Assembly (NCBI GenBank): GCA_023414355.1
Contig: JAEZOB010000002.1
Span: 1-6,998, forward strand
Direction: 5' to 3'
Source of the DNA: Bacillota bacterium
GTDB taxonomy: Bacteria; Bacillota; Clostridia; Lachnospirales; Lachnospiraceae
Length of the DNA: 6,998 nucleotides
The notes under the pieces were generated by a model. That model saw nothing but the letters and a program-made list of their open reading frames with translations. It was not told the DNA's origin and made no database searches. Both the position numbers and the translations under genes were made by a program. Below, in pieces: positions 5,613 to 6,998 of this stretch (within the stretch, counting starts at the first letter, position 1; each line of letters opens with the position of its first letter).

Positions 5613-6779
5613 ATGAAATTAACCTTAAAAAGCAAAATAATCATTATAGTATTGGCGGTACTTGCAGTGGCAACTATTACACTTTTTCTATACGCGAAAA
5701 TTACATATGGAGCAACACTAGAGGTTAATCTTAATATGATATCATCACGTGAGAATTATGAAATTAAGATCGAAAAGCAGGAGGATGAAGTAACTTATCT
5801 GTCTAAAGAGAGGAAGGGGGACTTTAAAATTCTTGCTTTTGCTGACATGCATTTTGATGGTATGGATAAAAAAGCAATGGATAAGACAATGGAGGAATTT
5901 CTGAATGCGTTGAATGAGGAGCGTCCGGACCTGGTTATTTTTACGGGTGACACTATTACTGCAATATTCAATAAAGAGAGGGCTGAAACTCTTGCAGACA
6001 TCATGGAAACATACGGAATTTACTGGTGTGCAATACTTGGAAATCATGAAGGGGAGCACCAATTGGCCTTTAGCAGGGAAAACCTGATTAATCTATGGGC
6101 AAATGATAAGAAATATCCACACTGCTTAGTAAAATCAGGACCGAAGGACATTTACGGCTACGGTAATTATGTAGTTAACCTACTAAATGCAGATAATAAT
6201 TTGATCCAGAGCATGATCTTCATGGATAGTGGTGATTATGTAGCCGAGGAGGATGTGAAGACACTTCATGTTAGTGAGAAATCCTATGATTATATCAAGG
6301 CTGACCAGATTGAATGGTATAAGAAGCAAATCAATAAACTGCCGGAGGGTACAAAGTCAAGTCTTTTTATCCATATACCTCTTTGTGAATATGCAATTGG
6401 ATGGGATGCAATTTATGATGAAACTAGCAAAACCATTACAGACACAGCTGACTGCAGGTATTTTGACGGTATGCAAAGAGAGGCTGTCTGCTGCTCCGAA
6501 TATAATAGTGGATTATTTGATGTGATGGTATCACTTGGAAGCACGCAGGCTGTATACTGCGGTCATGATCATGTAAATGATTATTCGATTTTATATAAAG
6601 GAATAAAGCTGAATTATCTAGAGGCAAGCGGTTATAGTACCTATGGCTGGAATGAGGTAACAGGAACTACGACAAATGTTGTAGAAGAACAATCTTTGCA
6701 AGGGTATACAATTCTTGAGATGAAGGAAGCCGGTGAATGCAAGATAACAAGGAAACGATACAAGAAAGAAACAGATTAA
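5613..6779 (+). CDS. Membrane-anchored calcineurin-like metallophosphoesterase
   Basis: Predicted 388-residue protein of the calcineurin-like phosphoesterase family. One N-terminal hydrophobic segment (about residues 8-28) follows a Lys-rich start and has no clear signal-peptidase site. A single-pass anchor with the catalytic domain outside the cell is therefore likely. All dimetal-site motifs are present in order: D78-M-H80 (FADMHFD), G112-D113 (FTGDTI), G143-N144-H145-E146, H254 (FIHIP) and G317-H318-D-H320. The enzyme should hydrolyse a phosphomonoester or phosphodiester at a two-metal centre; the substrate is unknown. Comparable Firmicutes proteins resemble purple-acid-phosphatase-like or DevT/Icc-like phosphohydrolases. 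Residues 30-70 form a polar linker. The start is supported by GGGGGAG 5 bases upstream. It is monocistronic between the reductase terminator and the hairpin at 6829-6869. The reading frame is complete and undamaged. Confidence 0.92.
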   Translation: MKLTLKSKIIIIVLAVLAVATITLFLYAKITYGATLEVNLNMISSRENYEIKIEKQEDEVTYLSKERKGDFKILAFADMHFDGMDKKAMDKTMEEFLNALNEERPDLVIFTGDTITAIFNKERAETLADIMETYGIYWCAILGNHEGEHQLAFSRENLINLWANDKKYPHCLVKSGPKDIYGYGNYVVNLLNADNNLIQSMIFMDSGDYVAEEDVKTLHVSEKSYDYIKADQIEWYKKQINKLPEGTKSSLFIHIPLCEYAIGWDAIYDETSKTITDTADCRYFDGMQREAVCCSEYNSGLFDVMVSLGSTQAVYCGHDHVNDYSILYKGIKLNYLEASGYSTYGWNEVTGTTTNVVEEQSLQGYTILEMKEAGECKITRKRYKKETD

Positions 6780-6828
6780 ATCTCTGAACACTTTATTCCA
6801 CTAAATCGTTATGAGAGTTGAATACGAA

Positions 6829-6869
6829 AAAAGGGAGATAAATCGCAAACTATGATTTGTCTCCCTTTT
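6829..6869. terminator. Long hairpin terminator, possibly bidirectional
   Basis: AAAAGGGAGATAAATC (6829-6844) pairs with GATTTGTCTCCCTTTT (6854-6869) over 16 bp with one G-U pair and a 9-base loop. The A-run on the left (6827-6832) gives a U-run when read leftward, and TTTT ends the right arm. It can therefore end transcription from either side. It closes the phosphoesterase unit and abuts the insertion sequence. Confidence 0.8.
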
Positions 6870-6911
6870 ATAGAGACTGTGAAACAAAGTCTGTAAAATT
6901 AGTATTTACCT

Positions 6912-6952
6912 AAGGCTTTCTATGATAAAATAAAAATATCATAGGAGGCCTT
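6912..6952 (+). promoter_or_regulatory. Stem-loop masking the transposase ribosome binding site
   Basis: AAGGCTTTCTATGATA (6912-6927) pairs with TATCATAGGAGGCCTT (6937-6952) over 16 bp with two G-U pairs and a 9-base A-rich loop. The right arm contains the whole AGGAGG (6943-6948). Transcripts entering from outside would fold and hide the site, a known way in which insertion sequences limit transposase made by read-through. Because TTTT follows the stem (6951-6954), it could also terminate or attenuate transcription. Confidence 0.6.
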
Positions 6953-6957
6953 TTATT

Positions 6958-6998
6958 ATGGCAAAAAAACGTGAACCGGTCAGAATGACCGAAGGAAA
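6958..6998 (+). CDS. IS256-family transposase, N-terminal fragment cut by the window edge
   Basis: Only 13 complete codons are present, reading MAKKREPVRMTEG, before the window ends. A short basic start followed by a T-E-G-K-like motif is typical of the N-terminus of IS256 (Mutator-type, DDE) transposases, usually about 400 residues long. AGGAGG at 6943-6948, 9 bases upstream, supports the start, and that site lies in the stem-loop listed separately. Whether the rest is intact cannot be seen. The call rests on a short sequence and its IS-like surroundings. Confidence 0.65.
   Translation, partial: MAKKREPVRMTEG

Larger units (their letters stand above)
6873..6998 (+). mobile_element. Left end of an IS256-family insertion sequence (partial)
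   Basis: The element is called from the start of an IS256-type transposase gene at 6958 plus the noncoding lead between it and the terminator. That lead contains GACTGTGAAA and, 14 bases on, GTCTGTAAAA, a partly repeated motif of the kind found at IS256-family termini. The exact terminal base is not fixed; it lies somewhere near 6870-6885. The other end, the second inverted repeat and the target duplication are outside the window. Confidence 0.6.

Noticed and set aside
5745..6062. Minus-strand open frame of 105 codons inside the phosphoesterase gene
   Set aside because: Antisense shadow; the plus strand carries catalytic motifs across the same bases.
1..6998. CRISPR array, tRNA, rRNA, toxin-antitoxin pair or retron
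   Set aside because: No regularly spaced repeats, no cloverleaf or rRNA-like segment, and no pair of small overlapping genes were found on reading either strand.

Overview
This is an AT-rich window of typical low-GC Firmicutes character. Strong AGGAGG-type ribosome binding sites and sigma-A-like promoters suggest a member of Clostridia, perhaps Lachnospiraceae or a relative. That placement is inferred from style and gene content only. Seven full-length protein genes are present, one on the minus strand and six on the plus strand. An IS256-family insertion sequence begins at the right edge and runs off the window. No rRNA, tRNA, CRISPR array or phage structural gene was seen.

Left part (1-1636): a cysteine hydrolase of the isochorismatase family (minus, 62-583) is divergent from a WYL-domain transcription regulator (plus, 704-1636). 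The 120-base gap holds a near-consensus promoter for the regulator, an extended -10 for the hydrolase, and a perfect inverted repeat where both promoters would be blocked. This reads as a self-contained, autoregulated divergent pair.

Middle part (1637-4246): a VanX-like M15D dipeptidase (1740-2423) is followed by the first codons of a broken Rossmann-fold dehydrogenase (2426-2494). Next come an intact DUF1295 membrane protein (2515-3327), a promoter with an 8-bp inverted repeat at its -10, and a flavin-binding split-barrel protein of the pyridoxamine 5'-phosphate oxidase type (3443-3952). Immediately after it lies a small zinc-ribbon gene broken by two in-frame stop codons (3953-4246).

Right part (4247-6998): an aldo/keto reductase (4381-5355) has its own promoter and a strong rho-independent terminator. 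A membrane-anchored calcineurin-like metallophosphoesterase (5613-6779) also has its own promoter and is closed by a long hairpin terminator. The IS256-type element starts directly after that terminator. Its transposase ribosome binding site is buried in a 16-bp stem-loop.

The genes do not form one obvious pathway. Several are monomeric enzymes with oxidoreductase or hydrolase folds, typical of a loosely organised accessory or detoxification region. Two gene remnants and an insertion sequence in about 4.5 kb suggest a region undergoing decay and rearrangement. No convincing undescribed multi-gene system is visible. The most informative signals are the operator-like repeats, the two decayed genes and the transposase-masking hairpin.
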